Of a stretch of 64,000 nucleotides of DNA, positions 7,829 through 16,062 are shown in pieces. Position numbers and translations under genes: made by a program. Positions within the stretch are counted from its first letter, which is position 1. Each line of letters starts with the position of its first letter. The stretch comes from Neisseria chenwenguii (GTDB taxonomy: Bacteria > Pseudomonadota > Gammaproteobacteria > Burkholderiales > Neisseriaceae). Below the pieces are notes generated by a model that did not search any database, was not told where the DNA came from, and saw only the letters and a list, made by a program, of their open reading frames with translations. The DNA lies in NCBI RefSeq assembly GCF_002216145.1, contig NZ_CP022278.1, forward strand, positions 992,001 through 1,056,000. The letters are read 5' to 3'.

Positions 7829-8746
7829 CTACTCAGATTTGACACTGTTTCGGCTCGATAGTTTCACACCTTTTGCCCATCGCGCCACAGAAGAAATGGT
7901 TCTGCTGAATCCGTTAACCGAAGCTCCCCCTGTCAAAGCCGATGCAATTGAAGGAATGCTCCAAGCAACCAAAATAAAAATCGCTGTAGATAGGAGAAAG
8001 AGTGGTATCAATCCCATTACCTGTGCAAGAGAAGTAATATCTCCGACAACTGCATTTTCCAAATGGTTCTTGAAGAAATCATTCTGTAAAGCACCCAAAA
8101 TAACAAAAAATACCACCGTAATTGAGTAATTCAGAACTTGTCCTATCCAGTTCATCCCCCATTGCCGCGTTGCGGGAAACAGCATGGCTCCAATAAATAA
8201 CGGCCCGATAACAATTACCATAGCCAACGACAATTTGGCAATCAGGTAATAAGCAAAGGTGATGAGAAAGAACAAATAGGCCAATACGACAGCAACTGAA
8301 CCACCAGCATAGAGCATCAGTTTATCTGATGCTTGAAGCATATCAAGTTCAGCCGCATAGGCAAAAATATTCTCCATCATGAGCAAAATATTATTGCTCT
8401 GCGTATCTAATGCGCTGGCAGTATATTCTTGCGTACCCAATAAACCGCTCAGGTTTTCAGGCAGCATCCATAGCATCTTGGCCAGTTTCAGGTATTGGCT
8501 GGCATTAAATGCAAAAGCAATAATAACCAGCCAACCTGCCATGCGTTTGCCTAAATCTATCACTTTCTCATCAAGACCACGATTGTAGTAATCAAATATT
8601 ACCAAAAGCATATAGATGCCAAAGCATGTCTGAAAAAACGGTGCAATACCGCTAATCAGATCACCTGACTTGGAAAACAAATCGCTGCCCATACCGTTTA
8701 AAAGGCTGTTGGCAATATCAGAAAATGCAGATGTTGTATGAGCCAT
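7829..8746 (-). CDS. virB6: VirB6/TrbL-type polytopic T4SS inner-membrane protein
   Basis: A 305-aa protein with about six to seven membrane helices. It has the typical VirB6 features: an amphipathic N-terminus, helix pairs such as GIYMLLVIFDYYNRGLDEKV, a central SLAMVIVIGPLFIGAMLFP segment and a conserved Trp region (RQWGMNWIGQVLNYSI), then a cytoplasmic tail rich in Ser/Lys. VirB6 forms part of the DNA path through the inner membrane. Base composition here is visibly more AT-rich than in the chromosomal genes to the right. Confidence 0.92.
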   Translation of the reverse strand: MAHTTSAFSDIANSLLNGMGSDLFSKSGDLISGIAPFFQTCFGIYMLLVIFDYYNRGLDEKVIDLGKRMAGWLVIIAFAFNASQYLKLAKMLWMLPENLSGLLGTQEYTASALDTQSNNILLMMENIFAYAAELDMLQASDKLMLYAGGSVAVVLAYLFFLITFAYYLIAKLSLAMVIVIGPLFIGAMLFPATRQWGMNWIGQVLNYSITVVFFVILGALQNDFFKNHLENAVVGDITSLAQVMGLIPLFLLSTAIFILVAWSIPSIASALTGGASVNGFSRTISSVARWAKGVKLSSRNSVKSE

Positions 8747-8764
8747 AATTTAACCTTTATCAGA

Positions 8765-8789
8765 CTGCACCCGAAGCTGGCGGGTGCAG
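8765..8789 (-). other. Hairpin between virB5 and virB6
   Basis: CTGCACCCG (8765-8773) pairs with CGGGTGCAG (8781-8789), a perfect 9-bp stem with a 7-nt loop. No T run follows on the minus strand, so it resembles an mRNA-stabilising or processing hairpin more than a terminator. Confidence 0.6.
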
Positions 8790-8805
8790 GTTAACCAAGC
8801 AGTGA

Positions 8806-9468
8806 TTAATTGCAGGCAGAATAGTTACCGTCACGGATATGTCGTGCCATACACGCTTCACGAGAAGCATAACGGCGTTGTTCCACTTCTTTCTGCCTTG
8901 CATACAGGCGGTCTAACATATCCAGCTTGGTCTGATTATTGGCAATCTTCGCCTGTTCCACCGCAATACGGTTTTGCAAATCGGCCGCAGCCTTCATATC
9001 TTGGGTTTGGTTAATCTGATTCATCATGACGGTCAGACTGTCCAATTGAGTTTTTGTCGATTTGAAAACTTCTTCCATATCCTGCAAGTTTTTTACAGCC
9101 ATACGGTCAGCCGCCTTTGAATCATAACCCTTACTGTTAATCACCGACTTATAGTCAATGTCTTTCGCTCCCTGATAAATCACACTCCATTCAGACGGTA
9201 CTTGGTCTTTCACCGCATCTTTCAGAATGTTGCCCAAATTACGCGAACCGGTCATGGATTTGAACTGTTTGACCTGCTGTTCGTATTGTTTTTTCATTTG
9301 GGTAAGTTGCTTGGCGTATTCGTCCATTTCTTTTACAAAATTAGCCGCATCTTGTGCAAGTTGCAGTGGGTTAGTGACAGGGATACCTGCCGAAACCGTC
9401 AGCGGCACAACTGCCATACCAGCGGAAAGCAGAATCATTGCCACCGTCTTCTTTAATTTGATTTGCAT
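8806..9468 (-). CDS. virB5: VirB5/TraC-type minor pilin
   Basis: A 220-aa exported protein with a signal peptide (VAMILLSAGMAVVPLTVSAG), then a long helical region rich in Gln/Lys (MDEYAKQLTQMKKQYEQQVK) characteristic of VirB5, and a final helix ending CMARHIRDGNYSACN with two Cys. VirB5 sits at the pilus tip and contacts recipients. Tandem ATG codons occur at 9471 and 9468; the second has the better spacing from AAGGAG. It follows virB4 across two hairpins. Confidence 0.9.
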   Translation of the reverse strand: MQIKLKKTVAMILLSAGMAVVPLTVSAGIPVTNPLQLAQDAANFVKEMDEYAKQLTQMKKQYEQQVKQFKSMTGSRNLGNILKDAVKDQVPSEWSVIYQGAKDIDYKSVINSKGYDSKAADRMAVKNLQDMEEVFKSTKTQLDSLTVMMNQINQTQDMKAAADLQNRIAVEQAKIANNQTKLDMLDRLYARQKEVEQRRYASREACMARHIRDGNYSACN

Positions 9469-9483
9469 CATAAGCTCCTTACT

Positions 9484-9538
9484 AAAAAAACCGCTTCAAG
9501 CGGTGAAAGAAAAGGCCGTCTGAAACTCAGACGGCCTT
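9484..9538 (-). terminator. Two stacked hairpins between virB4 and virB5, one a DUS pair
   Basis: An inverted DUS pair forms a 12-bp stem with a 3-nt loop (9512-9523 with 9527-9538). Downstream on the minus strand, ACCGCT (9090-series arm at 9490-9495) pairs with AGCGGT (9499-9504) and runs into seven T. Both lie in the gap between genes read in the same direction. Confidence 0.75.
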
Positions 9539-9557
9539 GGTTGGATTGGAAGCACGA

Positions 9558-11972
9558 TTAAGCCGCACGCGCATTTCTCTTCGCAGCACGGCGTTCCTGT
9601 AATGCCTCCACAAACGGGCGATACCAGACTTCGGGATTTTCGCTGCCTGCGTCTTCCATTACGCGATGCAAAAGCTCTACATTGTCGGACGAGCCGGAAA
9701 GGAAAGCCATTTCATCTTGAAAACCGTATAAATCCAGCATAGCAAATGCCGACTGCTTCGACTGTTTCACCAAGAACGTGCGGCTTTCCAGTGAGAGCTT
9801 GACCAGTTCGTCAAACTCTTTTTCAGTCAGACCGCAGCGTTGATAGCTGTTTTCATATTCCGCGTCGGGGTTGGGCAGGAAGATTTTGGTCGGTGTCTGC
9901 TGCACAATCGCCGCAAAAATCGGACAGTTAATCGCGTCTTCCGGTGATTGTGAAACCAAAATCAGCCAACCATCACGTTTCCGGTCGGTTTTTAAGCCTT
10001 TCAACAAAACGTCCTGCAAAACAGGGAAACGTGCCGGCCACCAGAACTCTTCCACAATCGTTGCCAAGAGGCCGTTTTCCTTAGCGACTTTGTCCAGCAT
10101 GATATTGCGCAGGTGGAACATATACGCCAATACCGGCCCGGTGGGAGGGTAGTTATCTTTCAGAATATCTGTCAGATCGAATCCGACACGGTAAAACTGC
10201 TCTGGGTCAAACAGATTGGTCGGGTTGTCCAAGCACCATGCAAAACGGCCGTCTTCGCTGCGACACCATTTCGATAAACGGACGCGTAATGAATTCGGGT
10301 CGGGGCTGATAGGAATGGATTGCAGCAAATGGCTGAAATGACGGTTTTCAAAGTCCAGGCTGAACACGGTATCCACAGCAAACTGGATTTCTTTCTCTTC
10401 CGTAGCCGTGAGTTTTCCGTTCTCGTCTGCGCCGCACATACCCACCAAGTTATATAAAAACTCACGGTTAACCGGCGTGTCAGGCAGTTGGAACGGGTTC
10501 AGGCCGGTTGGCTTGCCTGCTTCAAGTGCGAAGTATGAGCCACCAATAGCTCGGATAAAGATTTCCATGCCTCTGTCTAAGTCCATCACAAACATATGCG
10601 GCCTGAAACGTTCGGTAAACGCCATCATTGAGGTTTGCAGCGTGGTCTTGCCCGTACCGGTTGCCCCCAATATCAGTGTATGGCCGGCGATTTTTTCGCC
10701 AACGTTGTCTTCTTTCGGATTGGAAAAATGGAAGTTAAAATCGTAAATCGTCTTAGACGTGGTTTGCAGCGGCATAATCGCCGTACCGTCTCCAATCGGA
10801 TTACCCAATTTCTTACCGTGCGAGTAGTTGTGGATACCGAAGGTACTTGCAAAGTTGGTGGTCGTTTTAGGAAAAGAGCGCGGTTTTTCACGACTTCCCG
10901 GCACTTGACTAAAAAACGTCGCAGGAGCGGACAAACCGGCTTTAGTAAAACGGTAGCCGCCCGAGTTCAAAAATGTGGAGTAGGCACGCGCACCGTTGGC
11001 TGCCGCTTCTTCCGCAGTTTTACCGTAAACTACCAAAGCCGCATGATAATCACCAAACATCAGCTCACCTGAAGTCAGCAGACCTTGGCCATGTTCCAGC
11101 TCTTTAATCTGCCCGGTAGCTTTATCATTTACCGAATTCAGATTGTTCAACTGTTTACGGATTTCACCCTGCATTTCATACGGATTGATGAACACAAGGC
11201 TTTGTGTAAAAGTAAATTCACACGGCAAGCGCAGAATGGACGTGAGGATTTTCGGCTTGCTGATACCAAAGTCTTTCAAGTCGAACATCTGCGCAAATTT
11301 ACGCATACCGCTTTGGGTTCGGATTTCGCACAAATCCGAACCGAAATGCAGATTACTACCGGCAATGGTCTGATACGCATCCACCGCAGACAGCGGAATT
11401 TCTTCATATGTGCCGTTAATCAGGCTACCGAAGAAACTGTACACTTCAGAAAAAGGCACGCCGTTTTCGTTTTGATAGGCCGTCAGCAGATACGGATCGT
11501 ATGGCTCAAGCGAGCGCATCAGAATCTGAATCTGCTCTTCTGCTTCTTTGATACCCGAATCCAAGTAGTCGGTTTTAATCAAAACCGTCAGGTGATAGAC
11601 GTTTTCGTAATAATCCGCTTCCTGGAAACGCTTCAGGTATTTGTCGGTAAACTGGCGCGTGAAGGCCGTCTGAAAACCGTATTCGCGGTCGAATACGATT
11701 TTTTGACGTTGCAGCGTCCCCCATACTGCCAAACGGTTGCCCAATGTTTTGCCCATGCCGGCCAGCAGGTTACGCAAACCGACAAATGACGCGAACAAAT
11801 GTTTGTCGTCCACTCCGTCGAAAGGCAAGCCTTCCATACGGATAACAAAAGCCAAATGGCCGGTTTTGTAGTTAACGATGTTGTTTGTAACGTGTTGGCA
11901 GACTTTCGGTAGAAAATCCGACTGCGCGGGCTGCGCCTTTAGCGCGTTGCTCAAAAAATCGCTGATAATCAC
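9558..11972 (-). CDS. virB4: VirB4/TraE-type T4SS ATPase
   Basis: The largest T4SS ATPase, essential for pilus biogenesis and DNA transfer. I start it at GTG 11972 (MIISDFLSNALK), preceded by GGGAGACAACACA; an ATG 20 codons upstream lies deeper inside virB3 and lacks a ribosome site. The protein is 804 aa. Walker A GATGTGKT is at about 436-443, a VMDLDRGMEIF segment follows, and the Walker B region is IVEEFWWPARFP, followed by LILVSQSPEDAI. The start overlaps the virB3 end by 101 nt. The length is normal for the family. Confidence 0.94.
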   Translation of the reverse strand: MIISDFLSNALKAQPAQSDFLPKVCQHVTNNIVNYKTGHLAFVIRMEGLPFDGVDDKHLFASFVGLRNLLAGMGKTLGNRLAVWGTLQRQKIVFDREYGFQTAFTRQFTDKYLKRFQEADYYENVYHLTVLIKTDYLDSGIKEAEEQIQILMRSLEPYDPYLLTAYQNENGVPFSEVYSFFGSLINGTYEEIPLSAVDAYQTIAGSNLHFGSDLCEIRTQSGMRKFAQMFDLKDFGISKPKILTSILRLPCEFTFTQSLVFINPYEMQGEIRKQLNNLNSVNDKATGQIKELEHGQGLLTSGELMFGDYHAALVVYGKTAEEAAANGARAYSTFLNSGGYRFTKAGLSAPATFFSQVPGSREKPRSFPKTTTNFASTFGIHNYSHGKKLGNPIGDGTAIMPLQTTSKTIYDFNFHFSNPKEDNVGEKIAGHTLILGATGTGKTTLQTSMMAFTERFRPHMFVMDLDRGMEIFIRAIGGSYFALEAGKPTGLNPFQLPDTPVNREFLYNLVGMCGADENGKLTATEEKEIQFAVDTVFSLDFENRHFSHLLQSIPISPDPNSLRVRLSKWCRSEDGRFAWCLDNPTNLFDPEQFYRVGFDLTDILKDNYPPTGPVLAYMFHLRNIMLDKVAKENGLLATIVEEFWWPARFPVLQDVLLKGLKTDRKRDGWLILVSQSPEDAINCPIFAAIVQQTPTKIFLPNPDAEYENSYQRCGLTEKEFDELVKLSLESRTFLVKQSKQSAFAMLDLYGFQDEMAFLSGSSDNVELLHRVMEDAGSENPEVWYRPFVEALQERRAAKRNARAA

Positions 11973-12306
11973 TGTGTTGTCTCCCGAATTTCGTGGCGAG
12001 AATGGTATTGGTGCCATTGAACATTTTGGCATTGCGGCGGCGTAGGAAATACTTCACTTCATAAAAGTAAATCCGCAGAGCTTGGTCATCGTTGGCACAT
12101 ATGGTATGCAGGAATGCCAAAAACGGCAGCGGCAGCAGCAGGAAAAACAAAGCCCTTCCTTGAAGGAAGGGCATAAGCACCAAAGCTGCCATCATACCTG
12201 CAAATCCACAAGCTGCCACCGCAGGAAGCGGAATTCCCAAAACCATTGCCTGACGGCTCAAGGCATTAAATGTATGATGTTCGGTATGAATATCTTCTCT
12301 TTGCAT
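11872..12306 (-). CDS. virB3: VirB3-type T4SS membrane protein
   Basis: A 144-aa protein with two closely spaced hydrophobic helices (about 25-47 and 50-70: LFFLLLPLPFLAFLHTICAN) and then the VirB3-typical ANDDQALRIYFYEVKYFLRRR segment. VirB3 docks with VirB4, and the two are sometimes fused. The final 33 codons overlap the start of virB4 in another frame. A perfect GCCCTTCCTTGAAGGAAGGGC-type palindrome (12152-12172) lies inside the second membrane segment. The start follows CAAAAGGTTTCTCAC. Confidence 0.88.
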   Translation of the reverse strand: MQREDIHTEHHTFNALSRQAMVLGIPLPAVAACGFAGMMAALVLMPFLQGRALFFLLLPLPFLAFLHTICANDDQALRIYFYEVKYFLRRRNAKMFNGTNTILATKFGRQHSDYQRFFEQRAKGAARAVGFSTESLPTRYKQHR

Positions 12307-12323
12307 GTGAGAAACCTTTTGAG

Positions 12324-12638
12324 TTAGAAGCTCATTTTACCGCCTGTTGCAAATAACCAAGCTACAAGCGCAATAGAAGCACCCGCACCAACAATGTATA
12401 AGCATTCTTCTAAAATATCTTGCCATGATTTACGACCGCCACGCGCCTGAAAAAATGCCCATAACAGAGTAATACTGAACAAGATACCGACAAATGTATA
12501 AAGCCCAGTACGAAATTTTGTTGCCGCCCCATTTGCGTCACTAAAACCATCTGCCATTGCAATCTGAGCGACTGAAATCAACAAAGTTACCGCAATAGCT
12601 TTATGGTTATTTGCTGCCTTTTTGATGAGATTCATCAT
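12324..12638 (-). CDS. virB2: VirB2-type T4SS major pilin
   Basis: A 104-aa pilin precursor with a long basic N-terminus and signal peptide (about 1-30, probable cleavage after ISVAQIAMA). Two membrane helices follow (TGLYTFVGILFSITLLWAFF and CLYIVGAGASIALVAWLFAT) joined by a basic loop (QARGGRKSW). This is the usual VirB2/TrbC layout. It precedes virB3 by 17 nt. The ribosome site is AAAGGAAAAAAATT before tandem ATGs. Confidence 0.88.
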   Translation of the reverse strand: MMNLIKKAANNHKAIAVTLLISVAQIAMADGFSDANGAATKFRTGLYTFVGILFSITLLWAFFQARGGRKSWQDILEECLYIVGAGASIALVAWLFATGGKMSF

Positions 12639-12659
12639 AATTTTTTTCCTTTAAAAAAA

Positions 12660-12683
12660 CAAAAAAAGCCGCATAAAGCGGCA
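12660..12683 (-). terminator. Terminator-like hairpin between virB1 and virB2
   Basis: GCCGC (12668-12672) pairs with GCGGC (12678-12682) around five bases. Seven T follow on the minus strand, then G and a second T run. It separates virB1 from the pilin gene. Confidence 0.75.
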
Positions 12684-12707
12684 ACAAAAAAAGCCCGAAG
12701 GCCACAC

Positions 12708-13343
12708 TTAAAATTCTTGAAACACGTCCCACGCTTCATGCCGGCGTTTCATGGCTACCGGAACAGCCTTTGCCGTTTCCGCCGCAACCGCAACATTCTC
12801 CGTCTTCAATTTGACAGCAGATTTGGCAGGCGAAGGCTGAACATAAGCAGCAGCCATCAGCACAGAATTCTTACTCAACCGTGCATAGCGGTATTTGACA
12901 TTTTTCACATACGCTCGCGTTTCAGCATAAGGCGGAATGCCCCGGTATTTGTCGACTGCACCTTCACCGGCGTTGTATCCGGCTAAGACCAAATCCATGT
13001 TGCAGCCCGTCGGGTGGTTACGGTCAGGGTAACGGTTGCACAAAAAACGCAGATAGCGCGTGCCTGCAATCAGGTTTGGCTCAGGATGGTAGAGATACTT
13101 GGGATTGACCCCCATACGCGCTGCCGTGGGTGGAATAATCTGCATCAGGCCGCGTGCGTTTTTATGTGATAAGGCATTCGGGTTTCCCGAGCTTTCCCGT
13201 CCCATCACCGCCCAAATCATGTTCGGGTCAAGACGCTGGGCTGCTGCGTATTTCTCGACTAAAGCGGCATATTGCGGAAAGGTAAGCCTTTCCGCCTGAG
13301 CCGCTGATGCGGTAAAAATCATCGCCATCAAAACATACTTCAT
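12708..13343 (-). CDS. virB1: VirB1-type lytic transglycosylase
   Basis: A 211-aa exported peptidoglycan hydrolase that opens the wall for T4SS assembly. It has a signal peptide (MKYVLMAMIFTASAAQA) and then an SLT domain: the catalytic Glu in GRESSGNP (about residue 50), GLMQIIPPTAARMG, LIAGTRYLRFL and LAGYNAGEGAVDKY. The C-terminal tail (about 160-211) is Ala/Val/Lys-rich with no known fold. It is the first gene of the T4SS operon, about 200 bp from the tRNA-Lys fragment that ends the element. Confidence 0.93.
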   Translation of the reverse strand: MKYVLMAMIFTASAAQAERLTFPQYAALVEKYAAAQRLDPNMIWAVMGRESSGNPNALSHKNARGLMQIIPPTAARMGVNPKYLYHPEPNLIAGTRYLRFLCNRYPDRNHPTGCNMDLVLAGYNAGEGAVDKYRGIPPYAETRAYVKNVKYRYARLSKNSVLMAAAYVQPSPAKSAVKLKTENVAVAAETAKAVPVAMKRRHEAWDVFQEF

Positions 13344-13361
13344 TCAACCTCCTGTTGGAAA

Positions 13362-13415
13362 AAAATAAAAAAGCAATATTTAAAGCCCTCCAAACAAAGG
13401 GCTTAAATATTGCTT
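13362..13415 (-). terminator. Long terminator hairpin at the element edge, upstream of virB1
   Basis: A stem of about 18 bp pairs AAGCAATATTTAA(A)GCCCT (13371-13389) with AGGGCTTAAATATTGCTT (13398-13415), with one bulged A. A T-rich run follows on the minus strand. It lies before the first gene of the operon, so it would stop transcription entering from the chromosome, or the virB promoter lies downstream of it. Confidence 0.8.
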
Positions 13416-13543
13416 CTGCATTATTTCTATGTACTAAAACTGTGTGCCAAATTTGTGACTGAAAGTACCTGAATTGTACTGTTTTATATTGAAGTTGCAG
13501 GCTTCACTCTTTTTTAAAAACAATCAGTTATATTTTATATTAT

Positions 13544-13591
13544 GGACTTTTAATCCGTTGGTCGAGCGTTCGAATCGCTCACGACCCACCA
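13544..13591 (+). repeat. attR: 3' half of tRNA-Lys(UUU): probable attachment site at the end of the integrated element
   Basis: The anticodon loop CTTTTAA with its 3' stem, the variable loop, the T arm with TTCGAAT, the 3' acceptor strand and the encoded CCA are all present (GGACTTTTAATCC to ACGACCCACCA). Upstream there is no D arm or 5' acceptor strand, only AT-rich element DNA. Tyrosine integrases often insert into tRNA 3' ends and leave exactly this kind of partial copy. The intact tRNA-Lys should lie at the other end of the element, beyond position 1. Confidence 0.88.
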
Positions 13592-13596
13592 GATAA

Positions 13597-13634
13597 AAAA
13601 ATGAGCCTGAACAAACGTCCAGGCTCATTTTTAT
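13597..13634 (+). terminator. Intrinsic terminator of the original tRNA-Lys unit
   Basis: ATGAGCCTG (13601-13609) pairs with CAGGCTCAT (13620-13628) and is followed by TTTTTATT. It directly follows the tRNA fragment and marks the return to chromosomal sequence. Confidence 0.8.
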
Positions 13635-14044
13635 TGCCGGCCGGCATTTGAAACACAACATCCGGCATACCGACGCCCGGTTACAGCGTCAGACCCAACC
13701 AATCTTACATCCCCAAGATGTCAGGCCGTCTGAAAATTACTGCCGCAGCAGTTTTCAGACGGCCTTATTGCATTTTTCAGACGGCACGGTTGGCTGCTAT
13801 GAAAAATAGTATCAAGCCATAACCCGTATCATTATGAACATCCTGACGCTTCACGCCGAGCCGAAGGCTTACCTGTATTGGGTTTTCGATATGGCGGTTA
13901 ACAAACCGCTTGACCGATTACATTAAATTACTTAAAGTAACTGCCGTTAAAGGTAAATTGGTACAACCAATTTATTCCGAAATCCAAGCCGTTTTCAGAC
14001 GGCCTTTCGGCGGTTGAAATCCGCTGCGTCAAAAAGGATAATTT
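13635..14044. other. Intergenic region with an inverted DUS pair, no convincing gene
   Basis: It holds an inverted DUS pair with a 15-nt loop (13723-13765), another DUS at about 13775 and one at about 13995. The lldP promoter should lie in 13780-14030, but I see no clear -35/-10 pair. A 30-codon ORF at 13833 lacks a ribosome site and is not called. Confidence 0.6.
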
Positions 14045-15628
14045 ATGGAACTTTTCCTCAGTATTGCTCCCATCGTGCTGCTGATCTGGCTGATGGTCAA
14101 GAAAAACAGCATGCCTTCCTACATCGCGCTGCCGCTGGTGGCTGCGCTGATTTACGGCATCAAAATCGCCTACTTCGGCGACGATTTTATGCTGCTCAAC
14201 GCCACCGCCGCATCCGGTCTGGTTTCGACGCTGACCCCGATTACCGTGATTTTCGGCGCGATTATGTTCAACCGCATGATGGAAACCACCGGCTGTATCG
14301 ACGTGATCCGCAAATGGCTGGCCACCATCAGCCCCAATCCCGTGGCACAGCTGATGATTATCGGCTGGGCGTTTGCCTTTATGATTGAAGGCGCGTCGGG
14401 TTTCGGTACGCCGGCTGCGATTGCCGCGCCGATTCTGATGAGCCTGGGCTTCAATCCGCTGAAAGTCGCGGTTTTCACGCTGGTGATGAACTCTGTTCCC
14501 GTGTCGTTCGGCGCGGTAGGTACGCCGACTTGGTTCGGTTTCGCCCCGCTCAACCTCAGCCCCGAAACCGTTCTGGAAATCGGTAAACAAACCGGCATCA
14601 TGCATTTCTTTGCGGGCTTTATCATTCCCGTCATCGGCCTGGGCTTTATCGTGCCCCGGGAGGAAATCCGCAAAAATCTCGGTTTCATCGGCATCAGCGT
14701 GTTTTCCTGCACCATTCCGTATGTTTTGCTCGCCTTGGTCAACGACGAATTCCCGTCATTGGTGGCCGGCGCCATCGGCCTGATGGTTTCCGTATTTGCC
14801 GCCAACAAAGGCTGGGGTTTGAGCAAAGACTACCAAAAAGACGCCGGCGTCGAAAAAGTGCCGTTTGTCCAAGTTGCCAAAGCGCTGGCGCCTCTGGGGA
14901 TGCTGATCGGCATGCTGGTCGTGACCCGCATCAAACAGCTCGGCATCAAAGGTCTTCTGACCAGCAGCGAACCCTGGTTCAGCTTCTCATTGCCGGGTTT
15001 GAGCGACATTACCGTTACCCAGTCGCTGACCATTATCTTCGCCGATATTTTCGGTACCGGTGTGGCCGAAAAATATCAAACCCTGTACGTTCCCGCGTGG
15101 ATTCCGTTTGTGTTTACCGTATGGATCTGCATCGCGCTTTACAAAACCAAGTTTAAAGACGCCTGGTCTTTCTATGCCGCGACCTTCCATCAAACCAAAA
15201 AACCGCTGCTGGCGTTGATGGGCGCGCTGATTATGGTCAAACTGATGATGGTCGGCGGTGACGGCTCAATGGTAAAAATCATCGGTAAAGAATTTGCCGC
15301 CATGGCCGGCGACAACTGGATTTACTTCTCGCCGTATCTGGGCGCAATCGGCGCATTCTTCTCCGGCTCGAACACCGTATCCAACCTGACCTTCGGCCCG
15401 ATTCAGCAGCAAATCGCCGTCGATACCGGCCTCTCCGTAACCCTGATTCTCGCCCTCCAGTCGGTCGGCGGCGCAATGGGCAACATGGTTTGTCTGAACA
15501 ACATCATCGCCGTGTGTACCGTGGTGAACGTACACAATTCCGAAGGCGCGATTATCAAGAAAACCGTGATTCCGATGGCGATTTACGGCGTGATTGCGGT
15601 AGTAGTTGCGATGATTTTCTTTATGTAA
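14045..15628 (+). CDS. lldP: L-lactate permease (LctP family)
   Basis: A 527-aa polytopic proton/lactate symporter of the inner membrane. It has about 12-14 hydrophobic helices, with the family segments EGASGFGTPAAIAAPILMSL (about 116-135) and FGAVGTPTWFGFAP, and FSGSNTVSNLTFGPIQQ near residue 440. The start has AAGGATAATTT before ATG. Lactate is a principal carbon source for Neisseria in host niches. The gene stands alone between the tRNA-Lys site and yggX and ends at an inverted-DUS terminator shared with the convergent yggX. Confidence 0.95.
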   Translation: MELFLSIAPIVLLIWLMVKKNSMPSYIALPLVAALIYGIKIAYFGDDFMLLNATAASGLVSTLTPITVIFGAIMFNRMMETTGCIDVIRKWLATISPNPVAQLMIIGWAFAFMIEGASGFGTPAAIAAPILMSLGFNPLKVAVFTLVMNSVPVSFGAVGTPTWFGFAPLNLSPETVLEIGKQTGIMHFFAGFIIPVIGLGFIVPREEIRKNLGFIGISVFSCTIPYVLLALVNDEFPSLVAGAIGLMVSVFAANKGWGLSKDYQKDAGVEKVPFVQVAKALAPLGMLIGMLVVTRIKQLGIKGLLTSSEPWFSFSLPGLSDITVTQSLTIIFADIFGTGVAEKYQTLYVPAWIPFVFTVWICIALYKTKFKDAWSFYAATFHQTKKPLLALMGALIMVKLMMVGGDGSMVKIIGKEFAAMAGDNWIYFSPYLGAIGAFFSGSNTVSNLTFGPIQQQIAVDTGLSVTLILALQSVGGAMGNMVCLNNIIAVCTVVNVHNSEGAIIKKTVIPMAIYGVIAVVVAMIFFM

Positions 15629-15641
15629 ACGGATAAAGCAA

Positions 15642-15679
15642 AAAGGCCGTCTGAAAACCAAAGTTTTCAGACGGCCTTT
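15642..15679. terminator. Bidirectional inverted-DUS terminator, lldP/yggX
   Basis: A 17-bp arm AAAGGCCGTCTGAAAAC pairs with its complement across CAAA. A/T runs on both sides suit termination of both convergent genes. Confidence 0.85.
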
Positions 15680-15696
15680 ATTTTCGACCCAAAACC

Positions 15697-15969
15697 TTAC
15701 GCTTCGGGCGGCACATAGCCCTGCACTTTATCCGCGCCGTCGCCGAAGAAATACTGTTCCATCTGCTGCGCCAGATATTCGCGCGCGCGCGGGTCGGCGA
15801 GGCTGAGGCGGTTTTCGTTGATCAGCATGGTCTGGTGGCGCGTCCACGCGTTCCATGCTTCTTGGGAAACGTTTTCAAAAATGCGTTTGCCCAATTCGTT
15901 GGGCAGCGGCGGGAATTTCATGCCTTCGGCTTCTTTGCCGAGTTTGACGCAGTTCACCATGCGGGTCAT
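15697..15969 (-). CDS. yggX: Probable Fe(II)-trafficking / oxidative damage protection protein
   Basis: A 90-aa protein of the YggX family, which protects Fe-S enzymes and DNA against oxidants. It starts [16 protein letters not shown], with the conserved Cys-7, then [20 protein letters not shown] and the [18 protein letters not shown] segment, and ends near the usual length. A ribosome site (AAAGGAACAAACC) and a DUS precede the ATG. A (GC)5 run lies at codons for DPRARE. A near-identical but frameshifted second copy lies at 25535-25804. It is probably cotranscribed with the upstream 16063-16599 gene. Confidence 0.95.
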   Translation of the reverse strand: MTRMVNCVKLGKEAEGMKFPPLPNELGKRIFENVSQEAWNAWTRHQTMLINENRLSLADPRAREYLAQQMEQYFFGDGADKVQGYVPPEA

Positions 15970-16062
15970 GGTTTGTTCCTTTGTGTGCGGGTTTCAGACG
16001 GCCTTATTTTATAGCGAAACGGCTGAAAAACCAATGCGGCGCGAGACAATGCCGTCTGAAAA

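Noticed and set aside
13833..13925. 30-codon ORF between the tRNA fragment and lldP
   Set aside because: No ribosome site and no support beyond an open frame.
14014..15661. Alternative-frame ORFs over lldP
   Set aside because: Shadow frames of a clear permease gene with high third-position GC.
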